Shown in pieces: positions 35,401 through 48,759 of a DNA stretch of 64,000 bases. Location: NCBI GenBank assembly GCA_047967505.1, contig CM106539.1, one strand, 5' to 3'. The number at the start of each line of letters is the position of its first letter. The stretch's first letter is position 1. Under the pieces are notes generated by a model. That model ran no database searches and was not told the DNA's origin. It was given only the letters and a program-made list of their open reading frames with translations. Made by a program: the position numbers and the translations under genes. The DNA comes from Dipteris shenzhenensis (lineage: Eukaryota; Polypodiophyta; Polypodiopsida; Gleicheniales).

Positions 35401-38400
35401 CTTGCTGTAAAACTGCCCCGATGGTGACATTGCTAGCGTCTATGATTATAAAAAATGGATCATCCCAAGAGGCGATCTTCATAATCGGTGCTGTCGTGGC
35501 CAACCGTTGCAAGTCATGAAAGGCCTGCAAAGCTTTGCCTGTGACTTGAACTGTGTGTCTTTAAGCCCTTGAGTAAATCTGTAAGAGGGGATGCGTGTGT
35601 CGAGAAACCATCCATGTGTGAGCTGTATGCTTGAAACAAACCACAAAGGATCGGATCCGTGAGCCGTCATGGGGACAACCCAACTTGTAATAGCTTGAAT
35701 CTTCTCTGGGTCCAATCGAATCCCTTGAGCACTCCAAATACTAAATTTCCTGCAAGCCGAATTCACTTTTCTTTGCTTTGAGGTATAGCTAGTTATCACA
35801 TAATAACTGAAGGGCACATCGCACATCCTTAATATGATGCTCGACTGTAGCGGAAAAAATAAGGATATCATCGAGAAAGATGAACAGTCACTTCCCAATA
35901 TACTCTGCAAATACCCGTGACATCATCTTGTTGAATGTTGGTGGTGCATTCTTCAGACCAAAGGGCATTACAACGAGCGACTAAGAAGGTCTAATAAACC
36001 CTGCGAGCAGTAATTGAGATAATTGCTACTCTGACTCCCCCTCCATAGACTTCGAAAATCGATACGGGAACTTACTTGGAGGTGTCGAGTCCGAAAGTAG
36101 ATTTATGCGATGGTCTTCCGGTCGTTTGGTGTTGGGGTAAAGGCACTATGGCCACCCAAGTACAGTTAGTACACTTAAGTACAGTTAGTACTTTTATTTG
36201 TTAAGTACACTAAGTACAGTGTACTTAGTGTTATAACCTTATCCTTATAAAAGGTTGACTGTGTGCTTGGGGAGGTACACACATACTTTCAATTATCCCC
36301 ACACTCCTTGTGTCCTTGTGTGTGTGTCGGTGTGCTCTCTTCCTACTCAGCTCACTCTCTCTCATCCTCTCAACTGGTATCAGAGCTGGAGCAAGCACAT
36401 TCTCCCTCCCACTCGTCTTCTTCAGTTGCAGCTTCAGTTGTAGCTCATTTTTTTGTTCGCGACATTGCCCAAACGTGGGTCTTAGCAAGTTGGAGCAGCA
36501 GCAGCACACAGAGAAGAAGAAGGAGCAGCAAGCTTCAAGGAGAAGCAGCAGCAGCATTTGCTACTGCATCACGCAAGGAGCAACATCAAGCTACTCCAGC
36601 AGCGCCAGCAGCTGCTAGCGCTGCCAGTGCCACCAGCGTCGCCTGCAAGCGACTCCAGCAGCAGCGGCGCCACCAACGTCGCTAGCCAGGCGACGCCAGT
36701 AGAAGCGGCGCCACCGTCGCCAGCCAGGCGACGCCAGTAGAAGCGGCACCACCAGTGTCGCCAGCCAGGCGGCGCCAGCAGCTCCGCCACCAGCGCCAGC
36801 TGAGCTACCAGCTCCAAATTTTGGCGCCAGTACAGGTGCAATTTCTGAGCTCATCGTGAGCATTGTTGGTCAAATGCACTCTCAGTACGTAGATCTACTG
36901 TTTATGCCTACTGTGTGAGAGAAAATCTCAACATTGAACTGCAGAATCAAGGGGCTTTTGTAGCCACAGCCAAGCATTGGCTTGTATACGCATGTGTTTG
37001 CATTTATCCTCCTGTTTGGAGTTGATTCTTGCAGGATTTGGATGCATTTTGTGACCTACGGGACAATGGAAGATGCATATAGTACACTAAGTACTACATT
37101 GTAGAATTGAGCACTGATTGTGCAAGATAAATTGGGGATTTTGCAATTGGAATGCATATCAGTGGTGGGGAAGCAACTAAATGCCTTACAGTGATCAGTG
37201 AAGCGGTACATGCACTAAATTCTCAGAATTTTGCTTCCAGTCAAGGGGCTTTTGCCTAATTCTTGTTCTACAGTGTTACACAGTTTTAGGGGCAACTGGA
37301 AGCTTGATGTTGACAGTTTTGAACAGTTAAACAGTCAATTTACTGAAGTACAGAGTGCACAAACTACTGCGGTTTTTTACTGTAATAGCAGGGCAGATGC
37401 TGTTGAAAATCAGGGTACTGCTGGATTGTACAACAGAGCATTTATTGATGCATACAGTTCTGCTGTTCTGAATCTGCAGCAAGCAGTAAACAGTCAGAAT
37501 TCTCTGATTAAGTGGGAGAAAAGTTGCAGGTGCAGGTCCTGTTTTTCATTGCAGGAATTTTTTTTTTTTTTTTTGAGCACAGTACAAGTGCCTGTGTGCA
37601 CTTTGTTTGCAAGGAGTCAGGCACCCAAGTGTGGGTTATATTTCTTGCTGATTGTAATGGCTTCATCCTCGGAATCTTCTCTTCTCAATATTAAAAAGTT
37701 GCAGGGTGCTGCTAACTACCCAATGTGGAAAAAGATGGTCCTGAATGTGCTAATTCTCAGGCAGTTTCATGCTCCTATTATACACAAAGGTGTGAAGCCC
37801 AGTGGCACAACTGATGATGCTTGGACACTAGCTGATCTGTCAGCAAAGTCCATAATTGAATTGTCACTCCATGAGAGTGTTGTTTGGAATGTGGATGGTG
37901 AAAAAACAGCCTGGGGTGTGTGGAAAAAGCTACAGGACACATATGAGCAGCAAAGTGTAGCCACAAAGATATATTGGTTGCGCAAGTTCTTCAATCTGAA
38001 GATGAAGGAAGGGACCTCCATGGATGCACATCTCAATGAGTTTAATTCAATTGTCACTCAACTTGCAAATCAAAAGTATGTGGTGGATGAGGAAACCAAG
38101 GGTATGGCACTCTTGATCTCTCTTCCTGAAAGTTGGGATACATTCACCACAGCTGTAACAAATGCAAATACTTTCATAAGTTTTTCAGATATCACACGGT
38201 TGATTTTGCAAGAAGAGCAGAAGCTGAAAGCTCAAGATGCAGTAAAGCCTAACAATGCCTTAAATGCAAGGGGGAGAAGTCAGCAAAGAGGCAAATCTCA
38301 GGAAAGGGGAAAAGGGAGGAGCAAGTCCCGCTCCAACAAAGATGTTGAGTGCTACTACTGTGGCAAAAAGGGACATACCAAAAAGCAGTGCTTTAAACTG

Positions 38401-41400
38401 AAAAATGATAAGAGAGACAAAGCCAAAAACACTGATGCGTCAAATGCAAAGGCAATTGTACCAGTAAGCAATGGCAAGAGCAGTGTGAAGATTGAAGAGC
38501 TTCATTCTACACACGGTTATGACAGTGAGGGAGAGGTTCTATTTCTCTCTACTTTGGATGCTCATTCTCTCCATGCAGGAAATTTTGCAGACATGCACTC
38601 TTGGATCATTGACTCAGGTGCCTCATTCCATGTTACACCTTACAAAGAATTGCTTGTAAGGTATGCAGCAGGCAGTAATGGAGTCGTTTTTCTAGGGGAT
38701 AATCATGCATGCAGTATTGTCGGTGTTGGAGATGTCAAGCTTGTATTTGCTGATGGTACTCAGCTTATGCTTCACAATGTCAGGCATGTACCTGAAGTCA
38801 AGAAAAATCTGATTTCTACTGGCATGTTGGATGACGAAGGTTTTGTGACCAGCTTTGGTCATGGTTTCTGGAAGGTCACCAAAGGTGCCCTGGTTGTTGC
38901 CAGAGGCTCTAAGGTTGACACAATGTATACTCTCCATGCTAAAGTATGTAATCATGCTGATATTCATGCCACCGAGCTGCCGAATATTTCTATGTGGCAT
39001 AGCCGGATGGGACATATGAGCATAAGTGGAATGGAGCAATTGGCTCGCCTTGGCTACACCGTCTCTTAAATTTTCTGATTTAAAGTTTTGTGAGCACTGC
39101 ATATATGGTAGACAGTTACAGTGTCCTCATAAAAGGAGATTAGGACATAAAAATGCTCAACTTGAGCTTGTGCATACAGACGTGTGTGAGATGCCTAGTC
39201 CTTCACTTGGAGGTGCACGGTACTTTGTCACATTTATAGATGATTCCACAAGGAAGGTGTGGGTGTATCCTCTTCGATTGAAGAGTGATGTCTTTCCAGT
39301 GTTCCAGAAATGGCTTGCTATGGTTGAGAACCAAACAGGCAGAACACTGAAGGCTTTGCGGTTAGATAACGGTGGGGAGTATATGTCTAATGCATTCAAT
39401 GCATTTTGTGATGCTAGAGGTATTAAAAGAGAACTCACTGCTCCTTACAGTCCAGTGCAAAACGGCACTGCAGAGCGTATGAATAGAACCATACAGGAAA
39501 AGTCCCGCTCTATGATGTCACATGCTGCTTTACCTCATGGATTTTGGGCTGAGGCTGTAAAAACAGCAGTACACCTCATCAATAGGTCACCAAATAAAAG
39601 ACTAGATGGCAGAGTGCCAGAGGAGCTTTGGACAGGAAAACCTCCTTCCTATAAGCACTTGAGGGTCTTTGGCTGCACTGCATACGTGCATATACGCAGA
39701 GAAGATCGCAGCAAGCTTGATCCTAAGTCTCTTAAATGCATTTTTCTTGGATATGGTGACAGTGGTGAGATGGGTTACCGCCTATGGGATCCTGTGAATA
39801 AGAAGCTAATACGCAGCAATGATGTCTTATTTGATAAGTCATGTATGTTTAAGGCAGCAGATAAGCCTTCTGATGCTTCAGAGGTTGACATTGATGACTC
39901 AGGACATCCTGTACAATTCAGGCAAGCTGCGAATCAGCCACAACAGCAGCGTAATCAGCCAATGCATGATGCTGCAGCAGGTCCAAATGGACAGCCCACA
40001 GTGGCGGAAGATGTACTACGGGACATGCCACCTTTGGAAGACCTCCCATGCATAATTCTGCAGCCTGATCTACTGGAACAGCCACCTGTTTTAGGTGAGC
40101 AGCAAGTTGGACAGCAAGACCAATGGGTTCGAAGGTCCACTCGACAAATGAAACCGCCAGACAGATTTGTTCCAGGAGCAGATTTTATTATGCTTACAGA
40201 CTGTGGAGAACCTTCCTCTTACAAGGAAGCCGTGCAAATGCATGATAAAAGGCTATGGGAACTAGCCATGAAGTTTGAAATGGACAGTCTCCATAAAAAT
40301 GGTACTTGGGAATTGGTGCAATTGCCTAAAGGCATGAAAGTACTGCCATGCAAGTGGGTGTATAGATTGAAAGTCACACTTGGAGCTAAGCCAAGGTATA
40401 AAGCCATGTTGGTTGCCAAGGGCTTTAAGCAGGAGTATGGTGTCGATTTTGATGAGATCTTTTCTCCAGTGGTTAAGATGACCACACTCAGGATTGTACT
40501 TGCTTTGGTTGCATGTGAGAATTTGGAATTATGCCAAATGGATGTGAAGACAGCCTTTCTTCACGGTGATCTTCATGAGGAGATCTACATGCAGCAGCCA
40601 GAAGGATTTGCAATCAAGGGCAAGGAGTCACTTGTATGCAAGCTTAAAAAGAGCCTTTACGGGCTGAAACAGGCACCAAGGGAATGGTATAAGAAATTTG
40701 ATACCTTCATGAAGTCCCAAGGTTTCAGGAGAAGTGATGACGATCACTGCTTATATACCAAAAGGGCTGCAAATGGCAGCTTAATCATTCTCATTTTATA
40801 TGTGGATGACATGCTTATTGCTGGTAAAGCTCGTAAGGAGCTTGATGACCTTAAGAAAAGATTGCATGAAACCTTTGATATGAAGGACCTTGGTGATGCA
40901 AATCACATACTGGGAATGCGGATACGGAGAGACAGGGGACAGCGTTTGTTGTATTTGTCTCAGACCAAATATAATGGCAAAGTATTGCACAGGTTTCATA
41001 TGGAGGGGGGGAAGACCCTTAGTTCTCCATTGCCTCCATATGTGAAACTCAGTGCAATGGACAGCCCACACTCAGATGCTGATAGGGCTGAAATGGCCAA
41101 GATTCCGTATGCTTCAACTTGTGGCAGTCTCATGTATGCCATGGTTGCCACCACACCTGATATTGCGTTTGCAGTGGGAGTGGTTAGCAGATATATGGCA
41201 AATCCAGGCAAGAAGCATTGGAATGCAGTGAAAGGTATCATGAGATACCTGAAGGGCACACAGGATTTGTGCATATGCTTTGGCAAGCGAGATGCAAAGG
41301 TGCATGGTTATGTGGATTCAGATTTTGCTGGTCATCCAGATAACCGGAAGTCTACTACCGGTTATGTTTATACATTCACTGGAGGTGCAGTGTCATGGAT

Positions 41401-44400
41401 GTCAAGGATGCAGCAGTGCATAGCCTTGTCTACCACGGAAGCTGAATATATTTGCAGCCACAGAGGCATGCAAGGAGGCCTTATGGTTATCTCGGCTAGT
41501 GGGAGACTTGGGCATTACAGGTGATATTCCATTGTTGCATTGTGACAGTCAGAGTGCTATTCAGTTGGCACACAATCCTGTCTTTCATGCAAAGACAAAA
41601 CACATTGATGTGAAGTATCACTTCATCAGGGAGGTAATAGATGATAAGCTGATTCAGCTTGTCAAGATTCACACAGATGATAATCCAGCAGATTTGTTGA
41701 CAAAAGGCTTGCCTGCAGAGCGGTTTGCACATTGCCGACAGTTGATGGGTATAGGTTGAGCCTCATTTATTTTTACTTGAGGGCATATTGCCTTTAAGTG
41801 GGAGGTTGTTGGGGTAAAGGCACTATGGCCACCCAAGTACAGTTAGTACACTTAAGTACAGTTAGTACTTTTATTTGTTAAGTACACTAAGTACAGTGTA
41901 CTTAGTGTTATAACCTTATCCTTATAAAAGGTTGACTGTGTGCTTGGGAAGGTACACACATACTTTCAATTATCCCCACACTCCTTGTGTCCTTGTGTGT
42001 GTGTCGGTGTGCTCTCTTCCTACTCAGCTCACTCTCTCTCATCCTCTCATTTGGGAGGAAGCTGAGATGGCAAATCATCCTGGAGCATGATGTCTTGGAA
42101 CTCTTGGAGTAGATCCACCATTGCTTGCTCCATCAGAAAAGCAGCTTGAACTGCAATGATTTGGCACTGGATGTAGACCAGTGCACACATGGCATCGTTG
42201 CGGGTGGCGCGACCTGCTTGAATATGCGAGATTAACGGAATCCTTGGTATGCTCCGATCGCAGCGTGTCATGGCGGGCTCGAGGTAAAACTTCCACAATA
42301 GTGAAGGTGTCCTGCCACCAATCAGGCATCGGTACATGCTCACGGAACCACTGAATCCCGAGGATCATGTCGCACCCCATCAAAGGAGTCAAAATAAAAT
42401 CCCATGTAAGCATTGCCTTCTGAACTAAAAAAGTGAAATGGATGGCCTTATGCGTGATGTGTGTACGCAAGCCGAGTGAACCTATCCACTGCAAGCTTGT
42501 GAGGCACCAAGGTGCACCCCACTGTCTTGGCAAGTTGAGGGGAGATGGCATCTTCTGAACTCCCCATATCGAACATGACAATAAACTGATGCCCGTTAGC
42601 TGTGCCGTACGCTCGAATGAGCACATTCTTTTGATCTGAGAAATCGCCCTCCTTACTACTCTGAAAGACCACCGTGGGAACGGCGTTCAAAGCAAGGAAG
42701 ACGACATTCGTAGTTGAGAGTGGAGGCGGGGTTGGAAGCGCCAATACATTGGTGACGGACGAAGTAGGCACTTTCACAGCCTTCTCGGCAACCCACTTCG
42801 GACAATCCTTCTTGCCATGCCCAACGATGTGGTGGCAATGAAAGTAGCGATGTTCTTGGTGGTACCGCTTCTGCTCGCCGGAATGTAGATAGCCTCCTGT
42901 AATGCCCGCTTTAGCCTTCTCATCTGGAGTCATCTTGGGCTTGGACTCCCTCTTTTGACCAAAAGCCTGGCCGTCTTTCTTTTGAAACTGGTTGTCTTTC
43001 TTTTGATCCTTACCTGCTGTGTTGTTTGACTGCTGCGGGGCTTTGGAATCTTTATGGACCTGCTTGTTTTTCCCCCCCTTTCAGCATCTCTCCGGATTCT
43101 GTGCGAGAATCAACGCTCGCTCGTAATTCGGTGCGTCGAAGTTCCGAATGGTATAACGGATGTTGGTATCCAATCCTTTAATGAATCACTTCATCTTGAC
43201 ACCCTCCGTCACACCCAACACCAGGTCACCGCCTCACCCATAAGATGAGGGGTTGCGAGGTGGACTTTGTCTTGCTCATCTTGAATCCGCGCTAATGGAA
43301 AATGAGCTATAAATTGATGAATAAATTGCAAAATTGCTGAATGGTCACACTTACCATCATACTTAACAAAATTTGGAGTGGAAAAAGTGAGTGGTATTAC
43401 CTTTGTCGATGACGAAGCTGTGGCGGTAACAGCTACTGCACTCAAACTTGCCTGCATAGCGGCTAACATCTGTTTGTGTTGGAGAAGCATCGCCTCTCGA
43501 TCTAGCTTTTGTTGCCTCTCTGCCTGGGCGAGCTCTGCGTATCGCAATGCCTCCTCATTTTTGTGTTCCTCACGCATCCACAAGAGCAGTTTTTTGAAAT
43601 TTGTGGTTCCCCTTTCTTCTAGCAGCTTTTCTACTTCTTTTTCCTCCAAGCGTTGTTTTGTCTGGTCCAGCTGTCTTTTGCTTTCTTCTAGATAGGATGA
43701 ATGTTCTTGGAGTTGCTGTAGGAGAACCCGATTCTGCTCTCGAAGATTCGCCATCACTTCTTGAGCACTTAGCGGAAGCGTATCTTGTGGGTAGTCTTTC
43801 TCCTCTTCAAAGTCTTCAAGGTTGAGTCCTTTTCCTGACCCTTCCATGGCGCTTGATTGTGTGTTCTTTCAAGATCTCAACACAACCATACACTTGCGGT
43901 AGTCAAGCTGGATACAGACCGAAGCTCTGATACCAATGTAACATGCGACGGCAATCTAATCGTCTAATTCACAACAAGATCTTTAAACCTTTACCAAGGA
44001 ATTAGCGTTGTATACCATAGAGAGAGAAAGAAGATGAGGGTAGAGAGAGAGTAGAGTCGATAACCGATACCCACTAAGGGCCCCCTCCCCAAATCAAGGG
44101 AGAATTTGCCCGAGAAATACAAAGAACACTCTTCGAAAGAGCACGGAACACACTTCTGAAGAGCTCACTATGCACACGTAGAGCAGACCCAAAGTCTTGA
44201 GAGGCAACACCGACCAATACCGAGACCTTGATGCTGTCCACACTGATGATGTAGGACGCTTCTGCAAGGCAAGGGAGAGGCTTGTGCTGTCCACCAGAAT
44301 GCAGTGATAGGTCCTATAAGAAAGCTGAGAGATGACTGAAATAAAGAGCTGAGAATGAGCTGTGTAAAACTGTAAGAGATAACTGAAAAGAGCTGCTGAA

Positions 44401-44838
44401 ACAGACCCAAATCTTCCTCCATTCGCTGTCCCGACTCCCCGTCTGATGCGTTGCATGAACAACTTCCCAGAGGGCTGAACTGATGCCAAAGGCTGAGGCT
44501 GGTCAGAGGGCCACTGGGGGTGAGTGTCAGGCTGTTCAGAGGGGGCTGAGGAGGAGCTGTAGGAGGCTGAAGTGCTTATGCAATTATTGCATTAGGTTTG
44601 GGAGATGATTATGTGCATCATATTTCAGATTTGCAATCTCCTTATGAGGCTTGGCATAAGTAGATGTGCTATTTGGTGCTAGCTCTCATAACTCTAAATT
44701 GACTTTGAAGATTAAGTTTTTTGATTAAAGATGGATGGAGACACTGTTGCTATAATCCCTATGAAATCCCTCACGCTCTTTGAATTCCATCTCGCTCTTC
44801 TGAGAGAGCAATAATTGTGAACGAAACTTCCTTTTCTG

Positions 44839-44880
<42 letters not shown>

Positions 44881-47800
44881 AGAGACACTAGGGCCCAGGA
44901 CAACATGTCGGGCTGGACCTCCCCGAAGGTATTTTTATTACTTGAAGAGAATCTGTTACAAAAGTTCAGCGTAGAGCTGTCTGATACTCTCTTTCAAAAC
45001 GTGAAAAATCCCCTTTATTACAAGAGCTTCAAGCTCATTTCAAATTGGCAACATGCCACTTGTCTAAAATCTAGACTAAGTCCTATTACATGCCACTAAG
45101 GGCACTCTGGAGTCTTCAAAGCACTTGGTCACACGAACCGCCTCCTAGATGCTTGTCAGGCTCCCGTAGCGCTTAGGAAAAATAACTCTTCCTAGTACCT
45201 CCAACAATTAATTAAAGCGCACCACCTGTACCTGAGCCATAATCTCCTCTCTCTGAGTCGCACTGACTCTATAAGGTGGTCTGTTTGGTGGCTCACTACC
45301 AGGCATTAACTCTATCTGATGATCTTCTAGTCTCTCTGGGGATAACTCCCCTGGCAAAGTATCAGAAAAGCAATCTTTAAAGTTTACAAGAAACTGAAAC
45401 TTATCTTTGTCTGCATCATTCATTTCAGCATGCATATCATTCTCTTTTTCTTTTACAAAAACCATGTACGCAGAAATTGCAGACTTTATTGCTTTACCAC
45501 ATGTAACATCAGATACAATGGGGATAGTCTCCCCTTTATTCCTGGCAATTAAACGCTGATTTTTTCCCCTATGCACAAACTCCAGCACTCTTTCAGGAAG
45601 AGTCAACTTCACTGCCTTGCGATGAAACCAAGGCATTCCCAAGACTACATCATGATGTTTCAGTGGAGAAATGAAGAAGTCTTCCTGATCCACATAACTC
45701 TGTACATGAAGACGGAGCTTCCCTATCAAGGAAGTGACTGGCACATGATTCCCACAGAACATCTGATGGCATCCAAAGTCCTGCCCAACTCCTCCGTCTT
45801 TATTCCCAGCCTCAGGGCTAGATCCTCTGATATGAAATTATCAGTAGCCCCTGGATCAAATAAAATTAGCGCTTGCTGGTCTCTAACTTTGCCCCATGAT
45901 AGCAGCAATTCTCGTTCTTCTAGGTTTGAAGCATGACCCAGTATGTCAGGAATCCCCCCCGCCATTGGCTTTTGCGGTCCTCGTGGCTTCTCTGCCTCTT
46001 TTCCCTTCGAAGTTGAAGGCTTTTCTGGGCACTGGGCAGCCACATGCCCCTCTTTGCCGCACCTGAAGCATTTTCCATCTCTACGGAATTCAGCTATTTG
46101 TTCAGGGGTGAATAGAGATTTGCCTTTATAAGCCTTTGAAAACTCAATACCCCTCGGCTTCTGAGGCTGAAACCCTTTCTTTTCAACCTTGGGGTACTCT
46201 TTCTTTTCTAATTTTGAAAAATCAGTTTTCTTTCTATCAGCATGTCCTGCATGCAAGGATAGCACTGTAGATGGATCTTGTAACGGCACAAGACTAGCTA
46301 CTGAAGCTGAATGCATAAGGTCTTGAATGTTCTTTGCCCCCAAAGCATTCACCTACTGCCTGAATTCTTGGAGTGAGACCTGCTCTGTACTTTCTCATTT
46401 GGGTCCCTTTGGAGATCTTTTTGAAAGGTGCAACCTGCAAATAAGCATCCCAAAACTTTTGGTTGTACACATCCACTGTATCTCCTGCATCCATATGCAA
46501 ACCGTCCCAATCTTGAAGAACATGGTCTCTAAACTGTTTAGGCATAAACTGCTGGTAGAAGGCTTTCTTGAAGTCCTTCCACTTCCTTGGGGCTGACCCA
46601 TCTGTGGTCTGTGCACGCCACCATGCACTAGCTGTTGCTGTCAAGTGCAAACTGACCATTCTTAACTTGGAGGATTCTGAAAACTTTTCTGTGCCGAATG
46701 CAGCATCAAACTGCCTGATGAACTGCAATGCTTTGTCTGTATGACCATACTGTCCATTGTAGGTCATAAACTTGACAGATTTACCTCCCTCTTTAAATTC
46801 CTTGGTCTCTCTGGAAGACTCTCTCTTCCTAGACTTCTTATGTTTTCTTCTTTTCCTGGATGGTTTATCTGATAAGGAAGAAGAAGATACAGAAGTCGAA
46901 CTCGAGGTAGACGGTGATGGACTAGGAGATTGGTGATGATGCCTCGATCTCTTCCTGCTATGAGACCATCCCCTATGAGATCTCTCTTTCTCAGACTATA
47001 CACGAGAGTGTGCCTCTGGCATTGGCACGTCATATACTGCATTAGGCATAGCTTCTGCTTGAAACAAATGCCGAGCCCTTGGATCCTTTCTGAGATTTTC
47101 CATCTCTTGTATACGAGCATGTACCATCTGTTCAAATTCTTGTTGAGTTTGCTGCACACTTCTCTGTCTTGGATGTACATCCCTATCTTGTGAATCCCAC
47201 TGGATAGGTGATTGATCCATATTCTGAGATCTGCAAATTTTTTTTTCACACACCGTGTAGGTAACTGATGCACAACTACCTTTGCTTTTCCAACAGAAAA
47301 ATACCTCAACAAGAGATGTCTTGCATTCACAACTTGTGCCAGTAATTGGGCTATCAGTTCAAAGCATAAACCCACAAAATTGCTAAAGCATCAACAATTG
47401 TATTGCCCTTTTTCTGGCTACTGCAAAAAGCACTCAGAAGCATCTGATTCATCTTCCCAGTGCACAAAGGCATGCATTTTCTTTTTCTGCAAATCTCTGA
47501 TTTCTCTGTTTTTCTGCTGCTGCTGCTTTTCTGACAGTAGAAGTCTGACAGGCAGGTGAAATCTGCTAGCAGAAACAGTCTCTGCAACTGTCCTTTTTTT
47601 TTTTTTTTCAAAGAACAGTAACCAGATGGAGTAACTGGTTAGTTACTCTAACCAGACTGACTGGTTCTGGTCTGGTTAGTCTGCAACTAGACTAACTGGA
47701 CTAGTCACAGTCTGGTTACAGTGACCAAATTAGTCTGGTTGGGTCAAGTTAGCTAGACCTCTGACCAGGGTTAACTAGCCAGAGTTAAACTTAACCACTG

Positions 47801-48726
47801 GTTAGCCATATCAGCCTGCCACGTGTCTTGCCACGTCATCTGCTGAGCTGTCTGCCACATCAGCTACCTGATCTGGATGCCACATGTACTGCCACGTCAG
47901 CTGGTGTCTTGCTTGCCACGTCACCTTGGTTGCCACGTTGGCTTCCACATCAGCCTAAGGTTGAACCTTGGCTGAGAAAATACGCGCAGACGACGGAATT
48001 CTCCAAAGTTTCGCACATCGCGCCTTCACGTCCGGCGAGAAAAGAAAGATGAAAGCTTCCGTCAGCACTCAACGTAACCAGCGCAATTAATCTCCATTAT
48101 GAAACTTATGTCGAGCCACGGGCCTGCTCCATATATGCCTTCATGGAAGCCTCGCCAATCGTTGCGCAATATATAACGGGATCACCCATGTGATGAAACC
48201 ATCTACTCAACAATTCGTCATAGCATAGCCTCCTCGAGCGCTATCACCTTCACCAGGGTATGCAAAATGACACAGGAAGCCAAAAATCATTTCGAGCGTT
48301 CACACGATACCCAGCAGCTACTTCGCTCGTTGGCAATTTGATCGCTTCATTCGCTTTGACTCTCCGTTAGAGGCGTCCTTACGCCGTCATAGGCATGAGA
48401 CCCCAGGCCTACTAGCCAGCACCCCTTGTGCCCACGCCATCACCAGCGTATCTTGCCTCAGGTGCCTTCCTTCACACTTGCGTATAGTCTAGCTTCAGCA
48501 TACAATCCAAAACTGAACAATTTGCGCTATCTCTGCCCGTTAGCCACTATTGCCTCCTCACTAGATCGTCACAACCTAGGAAGGCCATGAGCCTTGGCTC
48601 TGATACCAATATAATCCCTATGAAATCCCTCACGTTCTTCGAATTCCATCTCGCTCTTCTGAGAGACAACAATAATTGTGAACGAAACTTCCTTCGTAAT
48701 AACCAGAAAGTACACTTTCTTTTCTG

Positions 48727-48759
<33 letters not shown>

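Larger units (their letters stand above)
36130..42049 (+). mobile_element. Young Ty1/Copia element nested in the Gypsy
   Basis: 5920 bp on the plus strand (antisense to VPS25). Identical-length LTRs (243 bp) differ at one position, with perfect target duplication TTTGG at 36125-36129 and 42050-42054. The PBS, long leader, gag-protease-integrase-RT-RNase H order and PPT are all present. Integrase precedes RT, which defines Copia. The near-identical LTRs show this is the most recent insertion in the window. Two single-base frameshifts (near 39055 and 41450) break the polyprotein, so it is nearly but not fully intact. Gag and integrase resemble the Tork/Tnt1-like lineage; that placement is an impression only. 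Confidence 0.97.
33793..44225 (-). mobile_element. Ty3/Gypsy element interrupted by a Copia insertion
   Basis: Minus strand, so sense with VPS25. LTR-like ends lie at 33793-34102 and 43937-44225. A PBS (TGGTATCAGAGC on minus) lies at 43924-43935. The order is gag, knuckle, protease, [Copia at 36130-42049], RT, RNase H, integrase. The Copia sits exactly between protease and RT, and the sequences on its two sides are the two halves of the 'LPP...DHRI' segment that precedes Gypsy RT. Without the Copia the element is about 4.5 kb. Frames are heavily broken. No clear target duplication was found, and the left LTR start is degenerate. Confidence 0.85.

Noticed and set aside
36569-36863. Ala/Trp-rich minus-strand frames in the Copia leader
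   Set aside because: They are shadows of the GCAGCA and GCGACGCCAG repeats.
37231-37656. In-frame upstream extension of Copia gag
   Set aside because: It has no Gag domain and passes through a T run; the recognisable Gag begins at the ATG at 37657, so this is treated as leader.
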